This document shows, piece by piece, positions 32,754 to 42,696 of a stretch of DNA of 64,000 nucleotides. The first letter of the stretch is position 1. Each line of letters opens with the position of its first letter. The notes below the pieces were generated by a model. That model was not told where the DNA came from. It saw nothing but the letters and a program-made list of their open reading frames with translations, and did no database searches. The stretch is from Geomonas subterranea (GTDB lineage: Bacteria > Desulfobacterota > Desulfuromonadia > Geobacterales > Geobacteraceae): assembly GCF_019063845.1 (NCBI RefSeq), contig NZ_CP077683.1, positions 992,001 through 1,056,000 of the forward strand, in the 5' to 3' direction. Position numbers and translations under genes: made by a program.

Positions 32754-35729
32754 TCAGCACTTGGTGTCATTTCCAGGGGGGGGCTCTCCGGGAGGGGCTG
32801 ATTGCACGATGCTGAAGAAGTCGGGGTCCTCCAGCTTCTTTACGAATTCGACGGCAGCGTCCTCGTCGGCACCAGCGGGGAGAAAAACTTGCCATTCCAG
32901 AAGCGTGTCCAATTCGTCGGTGATGTCCTTCACCTTCACAGCGAGGTTTGGGGTGTCGATTTCGGTGTAATACCATCGGCTCGGAGTCTCGGTGCCCAGC
33001 ACACGCCCACCGGAGAACTTCTGGCTGAACATGTTGGTTTTCATGTTGTAAAACAATTTCCTCCCATCGACGTTGACCAGCGCGATGTCCTTCTCGGGAC
33101 AGACAGCGGCTAATAGCGTAATAGTCATGTGTGCGACGGTTGCCGCATTCAAATACTGCTTCACCGCTCGCAGCTTGGTGTTCAGGACGTTTACGATGCC
33201 GTCCCCAAAAGCATAGATCTGGCTTTTCCCAGCGTCGATACCGAGGCAATTGAGACCCTGGGTTGATCCTATTCTGCTGCAGCCTCTCGGCGGGTCCAGG
33301 TTGCTCTCCAAAACGTGGGTGTAATTTTCGGTGAGTGCCAGGAATCTGTCGGGCTGATATGACAGCCGGAAAGCGTCCAGTTCCTCACACGGTGCTTGGT
33401 AGGTTCTCACCGTACTGGTGACAAGGTCGATGGATTGCTTCACTACTCTAAACTTGCTCCCTTCCCGGATGACAGCGTAGTAGGAATTGTCCTTACTGCT
33501 GGACATGAATATCCCCTTGAAAACCGCGTCGTCCTGGCAGTCGAAATTCTCATTGATGTCGAAGGCGGCCGTGAATCTGCTTTCCATTTCTGAAAGTGTG
33601 GCGCGCCATATCGTGTTGTTGGTCTGAGAGTTGACCAAGAGGAAGACGTCCTTGTCCGGCAAGCAATCTATCACGTCCAGGTCCTTGAAGTTGGGGGACC
33701 GGTACTTGGTGGCGCTCATACGCCACATGTTGAGGACGATGATGGTCTCCTCGTCCTCGCGCAACAGCACGTGCCGGTCGGAGAAGTAGAATTTGTTCAG
33801 GCCTTCGGCCAATTCCGAGGAGAGATCCACGACCAGGTCCGGCGAAACGATCATCGGGATCGCTTCGGCGGAAATGGCGAACATCTGCGTAACCTCGTTG
33901 TCGTACTGATCAAGAAACACTGCATGAAAGGGGCGGGTCAAGGTCTCCCTGATCTGCGCCGCTTTTGTGGAATTTCCTAAAATCAGAGCCTCACGGTAAT
34001 CCAGTGGGCTCCACCACTCCGTCTCCGGTTCGAGCCGGCGAATTGTGTGTTTGGCATCCTCCTTATAGGCGGCCCTCTCGGTTGCAGGCAACACCGCTAA
34101 CGACTTTTGCAGTTGGGCGTACAGCTTTCTCGCTGTGGCCAATGCGTCCCTTTCTTCCTCCGCATCCAGTTCATCCATCAAAGAAAGCAACTGATCCGCC
34201 TCTCGCCTCGCCTTCGCCGACTCCAGTTCGAGGAGCGTGTCGTATAGTTCCTTGAACAGAGGATAGCCGTAAAAATACTGCTGCAGGTCCTGCACCATCT
34301 CCCAGCAACCTTCCGTATTTCCCTGTTGCACCTGCCGCTTGACCCTGATGAACCTGAGCCACTGCTCCATAGCATTTTCGTCCGAAAGCTTCCGAAGCCC
34401 CTTGTTGTGGCAGAGTGCGGAAAAATAAGGAGATATGGCGCATGCCCGATGGTAGTCCGCCTCCGCCGCTTGGCGCGACAGCCAGAGCAAATTGTCATAG
34501 CACTCCTCCCACCGTTCCTGCGCGGCGAGTGCCCGGAGCGTGTCGAGGCGCTCTTCTACCGCCTCTTGCTTCTGGCGGTTTTTTTCCCGTATCAAAAGGT
34601 CCCTGATATGCTCTCCTCTCTCCTTGTCCCGCTCCAGAAGCCGCGCCAGCAAATCGAGTCTCTCGGTGCACTTCTCGCTGGACCCGAGTCGCTCCCAGAG
34701 CCGCTCCACTTCCGCTCCAGTCTTCATCGCCTCAACCTCTCCGGCTAATTCGCGCGCCTTCTTGAAGTTCGGGTAATGGGAAAGGGCTCGCTGAAGCAGG
34801 GACTGCGCTTGGCTGAGATCGTTGCAGGCAAAAGCCGCCTCCGCCTGTTGCAGATAAGGCTCGGCTTCTGCGAACATGGCCGCCTCCAGCTCCTTTCTCA
34901 AGCTGGTATGGGTGGTCACGAATCCTTCTTTTTCCTCTGCCACCTTCAGAAGATAAAAGGCCTGTGACAAGTTGCCATCCTTGAAGGAAATGTCGGCGTA
35001 GGCGTACAGAGAGCCTTTCTCGAGATCCCCTGGCTCCGCTGTTTCGAACAGAGCCCTCGCCTCAGCAATAGAGCCGTTGCCGTAATAGGTCATGGCGAGC
35101 AGTTCCCGGACGACCTTGTCTTTAAGCAGATGCCTGGGCTGCGCCAGCAAGAGCTCGATAGCCCTTTGGTACGCTCCCATCTGCTCCGTCAACATCCTGG
35201 CGGCTTTGATCAGGGTCGGCATATCTCCGGGGGCAGAGATGCGAATGGTGGCCAGGAGTTCCTCCGCCTGAGGGTACTCGTACTGCTCAAGCAGAAGTTC
35301 GGCGTTGCTCACGGCTTCCTTAGGCGAACCGCTGGCGGGCTGTTTCCTGCTTTTCGCCCCCTTCGCCTCTTTGGTTGTCGGGGAAGGCGCTGGTGCCGAG
35401 GGGATGCTGCCTACCGTGTCGAGCGCTTTCACCGAAAGAGCTTTGAGATCTGCATGGCAGGCGTCGATGGAGGGGAGGGCATTGTGCTTGATGAGGACTA
35501 TGTCCGCGTTGCAGGGATGAGGCGCCAGGTGGAAGGTTTCTCCGTAGGTCTCCAGAAGCAGGTTTTGCAGCTGGTTTTTGATGCGGTAGCCATGCTCCCT
35601 GTCAGTCTCGGGAAGCTGAAGGCAGGTGGGATTGACACGCTTTATAAGTGATATCAGTTCCGGAGAGGACGGAATCCGCGCCGACTCGAGAACGCTCTCC
35701 GCCGCTTTGACATGCTGTTGCCAACTCAT
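32754..35729 (-). CDS. Large TPR-like repeat protein with probable beta-propeller C-terminus, unknown function
   Basis: 991-aa protein without signal peptide or membrane helix. Residues about 1-90 form a small folded domain, then a Pro/Lys-rich linker (about 110-145). Residues about 145-590 are tandem helical pairs of TPR type (NAELLLEQYEYPQAEELLAT, AEAAFACNDLSQAQSLLQRA and LFETAEPGDLEKGSLYAYAD). The C-terminal 390 residues are beta-rich with WD/propeller-like strands (DLDVIDCLPDKDVFLLVNSQ, KSQIYAFGDGIVNVLNTKL, KDIALVNVDGRKLFYNMKT). ATG 35729 has AAGGAGGG; the in-frame ATG 35750 does not. Base composition is lower in G+C than its neighbours, and it is next to a gene relic, so acquisition by transfer is plausible. 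No family recognised. Confidence 0.82.
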   Translation of the reverse strand: MSWQQHVKAAESVLESARIPSSPELISLIKRVNPTCLQLPETDREHGYRIKNQLQNLLLETYGETFHLAPHPCNADIVLIKHNALPSIDACHADLKALSVKALDTVGSIPSAPAPSPTTKEAKGAKSRKQPASGSPKEAVSNAELLLEQYEYPQAEELLATIRISAPGDMPTLIKAARMLTEQMGAYQRAIELLLAQPRHLLKDKVVRELLAMTYYGNGSIAEARALFETAEPGDLEKGSLYAYADISFKDGNLSQAFYLLKVAEEKEGFVTTHTSLRKELEAAMFAEAEPYLQQAEAAFACNDLSQAQSLLQRALSHYPNFKKARELAGEVEAMKTGAEVERLWERLGSSEKCTERLDLLARLLERDKERGEHIRDLLIREKNRQKQEAVEERLDTLRALAAQERWEECYDNLLWLSRQAAEADYHRACAISPYFSALCHNKGLRKLSDENAMEQWLRFIRVKRQVQQGNTEGCWEMVQDLQQYFYGYPLFKELYDTLLELESAKARREADQLLSLMDELDAEEERDALATARKLYAQLQKSLAVLPATERAAYKEDAKHTIRRLEPETEWWSPLDYREALILGNSTKAAQIRETLTRPFHAVFLDQYDNEVTQMFAISAEAIPMIVSPDLVVDLSSELAEGLNKFYFSDRHVLLREDEETIIVLNMWRMSATKYRSPNFKDLDVIDCLPDKDVFLLVNSQTNNTIWRATLSEMESRFTAAFDINENFDCQDDAVFKGIFMSSSKDNSYYAVIREGSKFRVVKQSIDLVTSTVRTYQAPCEELDAFRLSYQPDRFLALTENYTHVLESNLDPPRGCSRIGSTQGLNCLGIDAGKSQIYAFGDGIVNVLNTKLRAVKQYLNAATVAHMTITLLAAVCPEKDIALVNVDGRKLFYNMKTNMFSQKFSGGRVLGTETPSRWYYTEIDTPNLAVKVKDITDELDTLLEWQVFLPAGADEDAAVEFVKKLEDPDFFSIVQSAPPGEPPPGNDTKC

Positions 35730-35762
35730 AACGCCCTCCTTGATAAACATAAAATTATTTTA

Positions 35763-35790
35763 ATTGTAGTGGGTTTTCCTCACTGTGCAA
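35763..35790 (-). promoter_or_regulatory. Sigma-70 promoter of the 991-aa protein gene
   Basis: On the minus strand TTGCAC (35790-35785), 16-base spacer, TACAAT (35768-35763), about 35 bases before ATG 35729. Confidence 0.65.
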
Positions 35791-35958
35791 GAAAGTTCCT
35801 TTGCAATAACTCGCGGCAACGTCATCTTGTTTTCCATCCTTGTTTTCTCTGGCTGTTGGCGTTATCTTTGCGGATCTGACCGGCTCCCGTCCGGTGAATG
35901 TGTGGATGAGCCCCATGGCGCGATTCCGACTCTGACATCAAAAAGGCAGCCCTATCCA

Positions 35959-37296
35959 GTGACCAACCACGTACCGCGCCTGCTGAAACTGGCAGGCCCC
36001 ATGATACTCTCGACCTCCGCCATCACGCTGATGCAGATCGTCGACGCCATCGTCCTGTCCCGGCACTCCAGCGCCGCGGTCGCGGCCATCGGCCCGGCCG
36101 GCCTCGCCGTCATCCTGTTCCAGGGCTTTCTCTTCGGCACTGCGGGGTATGCCGGCACCTTCGTGGCCCACAACCACGGCAGGGGCGACGCCGCCGGCGT
36201 GCGCAAATCGGCCTGGCTCGGTATCCATACCTCGCTTGCCTCCGGCGTCCTCGCCCTGGCCGTCGCTTGGCCTATCGGTCAGCTCTTCCGGCTGGCGGGT
36301 CACACTCCTGACGTCGCCGCCGACGAGATCAGCTACTTCACTATCTGCATGGCTGGTTCACTCTTTCCGGTACTGGGCTCCGCGCTGGCAGGCTGGCTTT
36401 CCGGTATCGGGCGCCCTGTCATCGGCACCGCGGTGACCTTCTTCTCGTTTGCTATCAACGCGCTGCTCGCCTGGGGACTGGTGCTGGGTGTCTGGGGCTT
36501 TCCGCGCCTGGGGATCACCGGCGCCGCGCTGGCCACCGTTTCGGCCCAAGGGGTTGCCGCGCTCCTCTACGTCGCAATTTTCGTTGCCGGCGGGGGATGC
36601 ACGGACCGTGGCGCCAGGCGCCTGGACGGCGTCGAACTGTCCCGCTTCTTGAAACTGGCCATGCCCATGGGGCTGCGCATCAGCGGGGAGCTTCTTGCCT
36701 GGACCCTCTTTCTCGTGGTGCTGGGGCGGCTGGGGACCGTGGAACTCGCCGCTTCCAGCATCGCTTTCCGGATCAACGGCCTGGCCTTCTTTCCCGCCCT
36801 CGGCCTCGGCCAGGCGGCCGGCATCCTTGTGGGACACGCCCGCGGGAGAGGGGAGGACGACGAGGTCCCGGCCATCGCCTCCCAGTCGCTGCTCGTGTGC
36901 GAGGTCTGGATGCTGGTGATGGCGGTACTGTTCGCCACCTGCTCGGCCCCGCTCATCGCCGTGTTCGCAGGACACGGCCCGGAGAGCGCCCGCATCGTAG
37001 AGACCGGCTCGCTAATCATGAAGTTCGTCGCCTTTTACTGCCTGTTCGACGCCGCCAACGTCATGACCGGCTGCGTGCTCTCTTCCGCCGGCGACACCAA
37101 CTGGGTCGCCCGCACCTTCGTCTATTCCTCCGCCGGTTTCCTGCTCCTCCTGTGGCTGATCGACAGCTTCATGCCTGGCCTGGTTGCCGAGTGGACGCTT
37201 GGTACCTGCTTCGTCCTGTTCACCGCCGTAATCTGGTCCCTGCGCTTCCGCTCCGGCGCCTGGAGAACGATCCGGGTGCTGCATGACTCCCATTGA
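35959..37296 (+). CDS. MATE-family multidrug/cation efflux transporter
   Basis: 445-aa inner membrane antiporter of usual family length, with about 12 membrane helices in two related halves. Helix 1 region is LLKLAGPMILSTSAITLMQI, followed by DAIVLSRHS and GTAGYAGTFVAHNHGRGDAA. The second half begins FLKLAMPMGLRISGELLAWT and includes AFRINGLAFFPALGLGQAAG. I chose GTG 35959, where homology to the family begins. The same frame stays open upstream to GTG 35785, but that segment is A+T-richer, not MATE-like, and overlaps the divergent gene's promoter. Substrate unknown. It stands alone between the orphan gene and cysH. Confidence 0.9.
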   Translation: MTNHVPRLLKLAGPMILSTSAITLMQIVDAIVLSRHSSAAVAAIGPAGLAVILFQGFLFGTAGYAGTFVAHNHGRGDAAGVRKSAWLGIHTSLASGVLALAVAWPIGQLFRLAGHTPDVAADEISYFTICMAGSLFPVLGSALAGWLSGIGRPVIGTAVTFFSFAINALLAWGLVLGVWGFPRLGITGAALATVSAQGVAALLYVAIFVAGGGCTDRGARRLDGVELSRFLKLAMPMGLRISGELLAWTLFLVVLGRLGTVELAASSIAFRINGLAFFPALGLGQAAGILVGHARGRGEDDEVPAIASQSLLVCEVWMLVMAVLFATCSAPLIAVFAGHGPESARIVETGSLIMKFVAFYCLFDAANVMTGCVLSSAGDTNWVARTFVYSSAGFLLLLWLIDSFMPGLVAEWTLGTCFVLFTAVIWSLRFRSGAWRTIRVLHDSH

Positions 37297-37542
37297 GGCA
37301 CGCCAGGACAGTCCCCACCATTCCCCACTGACTCCGCTGTAGTATCCTCTTCTGTTTCTACTTTTTCGGCGCTCTATCCCGTTATTTTTGGGTCCGGCAC
37401 GCCCTCCCGGCTGACGGCGTCTCGTTCGTATTTCTGCAGCTGAATCGGGTTGTTGCAGCGGGCAATGTTTTCCATTTGTTTTGCACTGAAACAAGGTACT
37501 ACAAAAACCTACCACTATGCTGTGCAATTAAGATAAATTTTC
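37297..37542. other. Intergenic stretch without recognisable gene
   Basis: About 245 bases, of mixed and mostly lower G+C, between the MATE stop and the cysH promoter. I see no terminator hairpin, RNA gene or open frame with a ribosome site. Confidence 0.4.
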
Positions 37543-37571
37543 TTGACTGCTTTGGTTGAATAAGCTACAAC
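37543..37571 (+). promoter_or_regulatory. Sigma-70 promoter of cysHDN
   Basis: TTGACT at 37543-37548, 17-base spacer, TACAAC at 37566-37571, about 78 bases before ATG 37649. Confidence 0.55.
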
Positions 37572-37648
37572 GTCACACAAGCTTGGATCGGTGGTTTTAT
37601 GTCGACTGCCGATCGTGCAACCGAATCGCATCTGGAAAGGAAGCCCCC

Positions 37649-38341
37649 ATGAACGCTGTGCCTGAAGTCCCCGCCAACGCAACCGCCCAGGACATCCTTC
37701 GCCTCGGTCTTGAAGCAGCTAAAGGACCGGTGAAACTCGCTTGCTCCTTTTCGCTCGAGGATGTCGCCATCATCGAGCTGGCCAAGGAGGCCGGTCTGGA
37801 GATCGGCGTCTTCGCCCTCGATACCGGCAGGCTCAATGAGGAAACTTACGAGGTGGCCGACGCCCTCACCGAACGCTACCGCATCCAGATCGACTGGTAT
37901 TTCCCGAAGCACGAGGCGGTGGAGAAGCTGGAGCGCGAGAAGGGGCTGTTTTCCTTCAGGGAATCTCTTGAGAACCGTCACGAGTGCTGCCACATCCGCA
38001 AGGTGGAACCGCTGGGGCGGGCGCTGCAAGGGCTCGCCGGCTGGATCACCGGCATGCGCCGCGAGCACAACGTCACCCGCACCGATCTGAAGGCCATCGA
38101 GCTGGACCAGTTGAACGGCGGCATCCTCAAACTCAACCCGTTGCTGGACTGGAGCGAGGCGCAGCTTTTGGAGTTCGTCACGGGACGCCGCCTGCCGCAG
38201 AACCGCCTCTTGAAGCAGGGATATCGCTCCATCGGCTGCGCTCCTTGTACCAGGGCGGTCCAGCCGGGCGAGGATGCCCGCGCCGGAAGGTGGTGGTGGG
38301 AGAACCCTGAGCACAAAGAGTGCGGTCTGCACCGCAGGTAA
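37649..38341 (+). CDS. cysH: Adenylyl-sulfate (APS) reductase, thioredoxin-dependent
   Basis: 230-aa cytoplasmic enzyme reducing APS (or PAPS) to sulfite for cysteine synthesis. The PP-loop core starts SFSLEDVAIIELAK. Two Cys pairs for a [4Fe-4S] cluster are visible in HECCHIRKVEPL and GCAPCTRAV; this pair set marks the APS-using, bacterial-type reductase. The C-terminal catalytic Cys is in HKECGLH. ATG 37649 follows AAAGGAAG; an in-frame ATG at 37556 would add an unrelated tail. First gene of cysH-cysD-cysN, 69 bases before cysD. Confidence 0.94.
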   Translation: MNAVPEVPANATAQDILRLGLEAAKGPVKLACSFSLEDVAIIELAKEAGLEIGVFALDTGRLNEETYEVADALTERYRIQIDWYFPKHEAVEKLEREKGLFSFRESLENRHECCHIRKVEPLGRALQGLAGWITGMRREHNVTRTDLKAIELDQLNGGILKLNPLLDWSEAQLLEFVTGRRLPQNRLLKQGYRSIGCAPCTRAVQPGEDARAGRWWWENPEHKECGLHRR

Positions 38342-38410
38342 CAGGGCAGAGGAAGACGCGCCCGGCGCTGTTACAGCTCCGGCACACGAAGATCGATACG
38401 GGATAATGCC

Positions 38411-39316
38411 ATGAAGAAAAATCTGACCCATCTGCAGCAACTCGAAGCCGAAAGTATCCACATCATCCGCGAGGTGGTGGCCGAGTTCGACAACCCGGTG
38501 ATGCTTTATTCCATCGGGAAGGACTCGGCCGTCATGCTGCACCTGGCCCGCAAGGCCTTCTACCCGGCTCCGCCGCCGTTTCCGCTTCTGCACGTCGACA
38601 CCACCTGGAAGTTCCGCGAAATGATCGAGTTCCGTGGACGGATGGCAAAGGAGTCCGGTATGGAACTACTGGTGCACGTGAACGAGGAAGGTGTGAAAAA
38701 AGGGGTATCGCCCTTCACCCACGGCTCCGCGCTCTACACCGACGTGATGAAGACCGAGGGGCTCAAGCAGGCGCTCGACAAATACAAGTTCGACGCGGCC
38801 TTCGGCGGCGCCCGCCGCGACGAGGAGAAGTCCCGCGCCAAGGAGCGCATCTTCTCCTTTAGGAGCGCGAACCACCGCTGGGATCCCAAGAACCAGCGCC
38901 CCGAGCTCTGGAGCCTGTACAACACCCGCATCAAGCCGGGCGAGAGCATCCGGGTCTTCCCGCTCTCCAACTGGACCGAGCTGGACATCTGGCAGTACAT
39001 CCACCTGGAAGAGATTCCCATCGTGCCGCTCTACTACGCGGCGGTGCGCCCGGTGGTCGAGCGCGACGGCATGCTGATCATGGTCGACGACGACCGGCTG
39101 GAGCTTAAGCCGGGCGAGAAGGTCGAGTACAAGCCGGTCCGTTTCCGCACCCTGGGGTGCTATCCGCTGACCGGTGCGGTCGAGTCCGAGGCCGACACGC
39201 TCCCCGAGATCATCCAGGAAATGCTGCTCACCCGCACCTCCGAGCGCCAGGGGCGCCTGATCGACCACGACCAGGCCGGTTCGATGGAGAAGAAGAAACA
39301 GGAAGGGTACTTCTAA
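38411..39316 (+). CDS. cysD: Sulfate adenylyltransferase subunit 2
   Basis: 301-aa small subunit of ATP sulfurylase, which activates sulfate to APS together with the GTPase CysN. The PP-loop is [20 protein letters not shown]; the conserved [35 protein letters not shown] and the C-terminal [12 protein letters not shown] are all present. Normal length. Its stop codon overlaps the CysN start by one base, so expression is coupled. Cytoplasmic, sulfate assimilation. Confidence 0.97.
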   Translation: MKKNLTHLQQLEAESIHIIREVVAEFDNPVMLYSIGKDSAVMLHLARKAFYPAPPPFPLLHVDTTWKFREMIEFRGRMAKESGMELLVHVNEEGVKKGVSPFTHGSALYTDVMKTEGLKQALDKYKFDAAFGGARRDEEKSRAKERIFSFRSANHRWDPKNQRPELWSLYNTRIKPGESIRVFPLSNWTELDIWQYIHLEEIPIVPLYYAAVRPVVERDGMLIMVDDDRLELKPGEKVEYKPVRFRTLGCYPLTGAVESEADTLPEIIQEMLLTRTSERQGRLIDHDQAGSMEKKKQEGYF

Positions 39317-40968
39317 TGGCACATCAATCTGAACTGATCGAGAAAGATATCCTTGCCTACCTGAAGAGCCAGGAGGAGAAGTCGCTGCTCCGTTTCATCA
39401 CCTGCGGCAGCGTGGACGACGGCAAGAGCACCCTGATCGGGCGCCTGTTGTGGGACTCCAAGATGGTCTTCGAGGACCAGCTGGCCGCGCTCGAGGCGGA
39501 CAGCAAGAAGGTGGGGACGCAAGGGGGCGCCATCGACTACGCGCTCCTTCTGGACGGCCTGCAGGCGGAGCGGGAGCAGGGGATCACCATTGACGTCGCC
39601 TACCGCTTCTTCTCCACCGACCGGCGCAAGTTCATCGTCGCCGACACCCCGGGGCACGAACAGTACACCCGCAACATGGTGACCGGCGCCTCGACCGCCA
39701 AGGTCGCGGTGATCCTGGTCGACGCCAGGAAGGGGCTTCTGACCCAGACCCGCCGTCACAGCTTCCTGGTCTCCCTGGTGGGGATCAAGCACATCGTCCT
39801 GGCCATCAACAAGATGGACCTGATCGGCTACGACGAGGAGAAGTTCCGCGCCATCGAGGCGGATTACCGCGAGTTCGCCGCACCGCTCGGCTTTACCAGC
39901 ATCACCGCGCTCCCGATTTCCGCGTTGAACGGCGACAACATCATCGAGAAGAGCAGCGAGACTCCCTGGTACCAGGGACCGCCCCTGCTGCATTTCCTGG
40001 AGACGGTGCAGGTCGAGGACGACCGCGACGAGCAGCCTTTCCGTCTCCCGGTGCAGTGGGTAAACCGCCCCAACCTCGATTTCCGCGGCTTCTGCGGCAC
40101 CGTCGCCTCCGGCACCGTCCGTCCCGGCGACGAGATCAGGGTTGCCTCCTCGGGCCAGACCAGCAAGGTTGCCCGGATCGTCACCTTCAACGGGGACCTG
40201 GAAGAGGCGGTGGCGGGGCAGGCGGTCACGCTCACCCTGGAGGACGAGATCGACATCAGCCGCGGCGACATGCTGACCCGTCCCGAGGCGCCGCCCTTGT
40301 ACACCAGGCATCCCGAGGCGCACCTGGTCTGGATGCACGACGAGCCGCTTCAGCCCGGGCAGCTCTACCTGGTGAAGACCGCTACCGGCGTGACGCCGGG
40401 ACGTGTCACCGCCGTGCAGTACGCGGTGGACGTGAACACCCTGGAGCAAAAGCAGGTGAGCACCCTGGGGCTGAACGAAATCGGCCTCGCGCGGATCGAA
40501 CTGGACCGCCCAGTGTCCTTCGACCCGTACGGCGCCAACCGCGATACCGGCAGCTTCATCCTCATCGACCGTTTCACCAACGCGACCGTGGCGGCGGGCA
40601 TGGTGCTGAACGCGCCGGACGAGTCGCAGAGGGCGCATCTCTCGGAAAGGGAGAGCAACCCTTGGGCTCCGCGGCACATTACCCTTGACGCCGTGGCCGC
40701 GACCAACCTGAACGTCGTCGATCTCACCGGGGAGAAGGGGCTTTTCATCCTCGATCTCGCCCAGAGCATCCACGACTATCTGGGCAAGGGGAACCGTATC
40801 CTGATCCGGCTGCGTGACCTCTCCCAACTGGAGCCGGTGGCGCAACTGGCCTACGAGCATGAACTTGCCTTCGAATTCGACCGCAGCGGCGACGGGGCGA
40901 GCATCCTGCTCTTCAAGCGAGGAAGTACCCCGCTGAAGGGATACGGCGACGACGGCACCGGCATCTAA
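39316..40968 (+). CDS. cysN: Sulfate adenylyltransferase subunit 1 (GTPase)
   Basis: 550-aa EF-Tu-like GTPase that drives APS formation by CysD. G1 is [15 protein letters not shown]3 is [14 protein letters not shown] and G4 is NKMD. Domains II and III follow ([20 protein letters not shown]), then about 110 extra residues with no Walker A. The length shows a plain or slightly extended CysN; there is no recognisable CysC APS-kinase fusion. This agrees with an APS-using (not PAPS-using) CysH. A strong terminator ends the operon. Confidence 0.95.
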   Translation: MAHQSELIEKDILAYLKSQEEKSLLRFITCGSVDDGKSTLIGRLLWDSKMVFEDQLAALEADSKKVGTQGGAIDYALLLDGLQAEREQGITIDVAYRFFSTDRRKFIVADTPGHEQYTRNMVTGASTAKVAVILVDARKGLLTQTRRHSFLVSLVGIKHIVLAINKMDLIGYDEEKFRAIEADYREFAAPLGFTSITALPISALNGDNIIEKSSETPWYQGPPLLHFLETVQVEDDRDEQPFRLPVQWVNRPNLDFRGFCGTVASGTVRPGDEIRVASSGQTSKVARIVTFNGDLEEAVAGQAVTLTLEDEIDISRGDMLTRPEAPPLYTRHPEAHLVWMHDEPLQPGQLYLVKTATGVTPGRVTAVQYAVDVNTLEQKQVSTLGLNEIGLARIELDRPVSFDPYGANRDTGSFILIDRFTNATVAAGMVLNAPDESQRAHLSERESNPWAPRHITLDAVAATNLNVVDLTGEKGLFILDLAQSIHDYLGKGNRILIRLRDLSQLEPVAQLAYEHELAFEFDRSGDGASILLFKRGSTPLKGYGDDGTGI

Positions 40969-40986
40969 GCAACAAGAGGCAAAAGG

Positions 40987-41027
40987 AGAGGCCAAGGAGC
41001 AAAACATTGCCCCTTGGCCTCTTTTTG
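40987..41027 (+). terminator. Intrinsic terminator of cysHDN
   Basis: Perfect 11-bp stem AGAGGCCAAGG / CCTTGGCCTCT with a 14-base loop and a T run. Confidence 0.9.
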
Positions 41028-41086
41028 TTTAACATTCAGCAGTCCGACCATTGACGGCAGCACCAGCCAGAAAACCGGAGGCACCC

Positions 41087-42226
41087 ATGGACCCCATCTA
41101 CCTGGACTACAACGCGACCACCCCGGTTGACCCGGCAGTGGTCGACGAACTCCTTCCTTTTCTCACCACGCACTTCGGCAACCCTTCCAGCAACCACCCT
41201 TACGGCACGGCCGGCAAGGAGGCGGTGGAACTGGCGCGGGGGAGGGTGGCGGCTGCGCTTGGCTGCACCCCCGGCGAGGTGATCTTCACCAGCGGCGGGA
41301 CCGAGTCCGACAACCAGGCCCTGATCGGGACCGCCTTCGCCAACCGGGCGCGTGGCAACCACATCATCGCCTCTGCGGTGGAGCACCCCGCGGTGCTCAA
41401 GCCGCTGAGCTGGCTTGAAGAACAGGGCTTCGCGGTGAGCTACCTGCCGGTGGACGGCGCAGGAATGGTCGATCCGGATGAGGTCCGCAAGGCCATCACC
41501 GGCCGGACCATTCTGGTGAGCATAATGCACGCGAACAACGAGGTAGGTTCGATCCAGCCCCTGGCCGAGATCAGCTCCATCACCAGGGAAAGGGGCGTTC
41601 TGTTGCACAGCGACGCAGCTCAGTCGGTGGGTAAGGTCCCGACCCTGGTAGATCAACTGGGGGTTGACCTGCTCACCGTTGCCGGTCATAAGCTCTATGC
41701 CCCCAAAGGGGTCGGCGCACTCTACATCCGCAAAGGAGTGCGCGTGGCGCCTTACCTGCACGGGGCGGGGCATGAGGGTGGCATGCGGGCCGGGACCGAA
41801 AACGTCCCCTACATGGCGGCACTCGGTAAGGCAATGGAACTGGCAGCGGAGCGTATCTCCGCCGGCGAGCCGGGCAAGGTGGAAGCCTTGCGTGATCGCC
41901 TGCACGCGCAACTCCAGGAATTGGCCGGCGGGGTGGTTCTGAACGGGCCGGAAAAGGAGCGCCTCCCCAACACGTTGAACGTAAGCTTCGAAGGCGTGGT
42001 GGGAGCGGATCTCCTGGCGCGTCTTCCTGACATCGCTGCCTCCACCGGTTCCGCCTGCCATGACGGCAAAGGTGAGCTTTCGGGCGTGCTGAAGGCGATG
42101 GGACTTTCCAGCGCGCAGGGGTTCGGCGCGGTGCGGCTGAGCCTTGGCCGTCTTACCACCGCCGAAGAGGTGGACCGTGCGGCCGCACTCATCGCCGCCA
42201 AGGTTAAGGAGATCCGCGTCTCGTGA
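41087..42226 (+). CDS. Cysteine desulfurase (NifS/IscS family)
   Basis: 379-aa PLP enzyme that removes sulfur from cysteine. It starts MDPIYLDYNATTPVDPAVV. The PLP lysine is in VAGHKLYAPKGVGALYIR; other landmarks are TSGGTESDNQALIG and HSDAAQSVGKV. The catalytic Cys is in STGSACHDG. It starts at ATG 41087 after GGAGG. No iscU, iscR or nif genes are adjacent, so whether it serves Fe-S assembly or another sulfur pathway (it lies next to sulfate assimilation) is open. It overlaps the GNAT gene by 4 bases. Confidence 0.94.
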   Translation: MDPIYLDYNATTPVDPAVVDELLPFLTTHFGNPSSNHPYGTAGKEAVELARGRVAAALGCTPGEVIFTSGGTESDNQALIGTAFANRARGNHIIASAVEHPAVLKPLSWLEEQGFAVSYLPVDGAGMVDPDEVRKAITGRTILVSIMHANNEVGSIQPLAEISSITRERGVLLHSDAAQSVGKVPTLVDQLGVDLLTVAGHKLYAPKGVGALYIRKGVRVAPYLHGAGHEGGMRAGTENVPYMAALGKAMELAAERISAGEPGKVEALRDRLHAQLQELAGGVVLNGPEKERLPNTLNVSFEGVVGADLLARLPDIAASTGSACHDGKGELSGVLKAMGLSSAQGFGAVRLSLGRLTTAEEVDRAAALIAAKVKEIRVS

Positions 42227-42687
42227 TCATCACCCGGGCAGACGTCACCGATGCCGCCGAGATCCTGGCACTGCAGAAGACCGCCTACCTGAGCGAGGCG
42301 GCCATCTACCAGGACTACGCCATCCCGCCGCTCACCCAGACCCTGGCGGAGCTTAAGGACAGCTTTTCCCGCAACACGGTCCTCAAGGCGGTGGAGGACG
42401 GCAGGATCGTTGGGTCGGTTAACGGAAGGATGAGCAAAGGGCGCTGCCTCATCGGCCGACTGATGGTGCACCCGGAAAGGCAGGGGAGGGGGGTCGGTGC
42501 GGCCCTGATGCGGGCCATCGAAACCACCTTCGCCGAAGCAGCCTGTTACCGACTCTTCACCGGCGAGAGGAGCGAGAGCAACATCCGCCTGTACCAAAAA
42601 CTGGGGTACCGGATCTTCGAGAGGAAGCAGGTCCCCGGCAGCTTCGCCATCGTCTTCATGGAAAAACCGCCGGAGCGCCTCCCCTAG
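42223..42687 (+). CDS. GNAT-family N-acetyltransferase
   Basis: 154-aa protein with the acetyl-CoA binding signature in IGRLMVHPERQGRGVGAALM (the Q-x-x-G-x-G/A loop) followed by a helix of family type and the C-terminal LYQKLGYRIFERKQVPGSF. The start is GTG 42223, overlapping the desulfurase stop, so translation is coupled. The substrate (small amine, peptide or protein N-terminus) cannot be told. Genomic pairing with a desulfurase gives no clear hint. Confidence 0.88.
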   Translation: MIITRADVTDAAEILALQKTAYLSEAAIYQDYAIPPLTQTLAELKDSFSRNTVLKAVEDGRIVGSVNGRMSKGRCLIGRLMVHPERQGRGVGAALMRAIETTFAEAACYRLFTGERSESNIRLYQKLGYRIFERKQVPGSFAIVFMEKPPERLP

Positions 42688-42696
42688 TGCTCGCTA

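Noticed and set aside
35785-35958. N-terminal extension of the MATE protein
   Set aside because: The frame is open, but composition is A+T-richer, there is no MATE similarity, and it overlaps the divergent -35 element.
39316-40968. CysN-CysC fusion
   Set aside because: The C-terminal extension has no kinase Walker A and the protein is about 90 residues too short.
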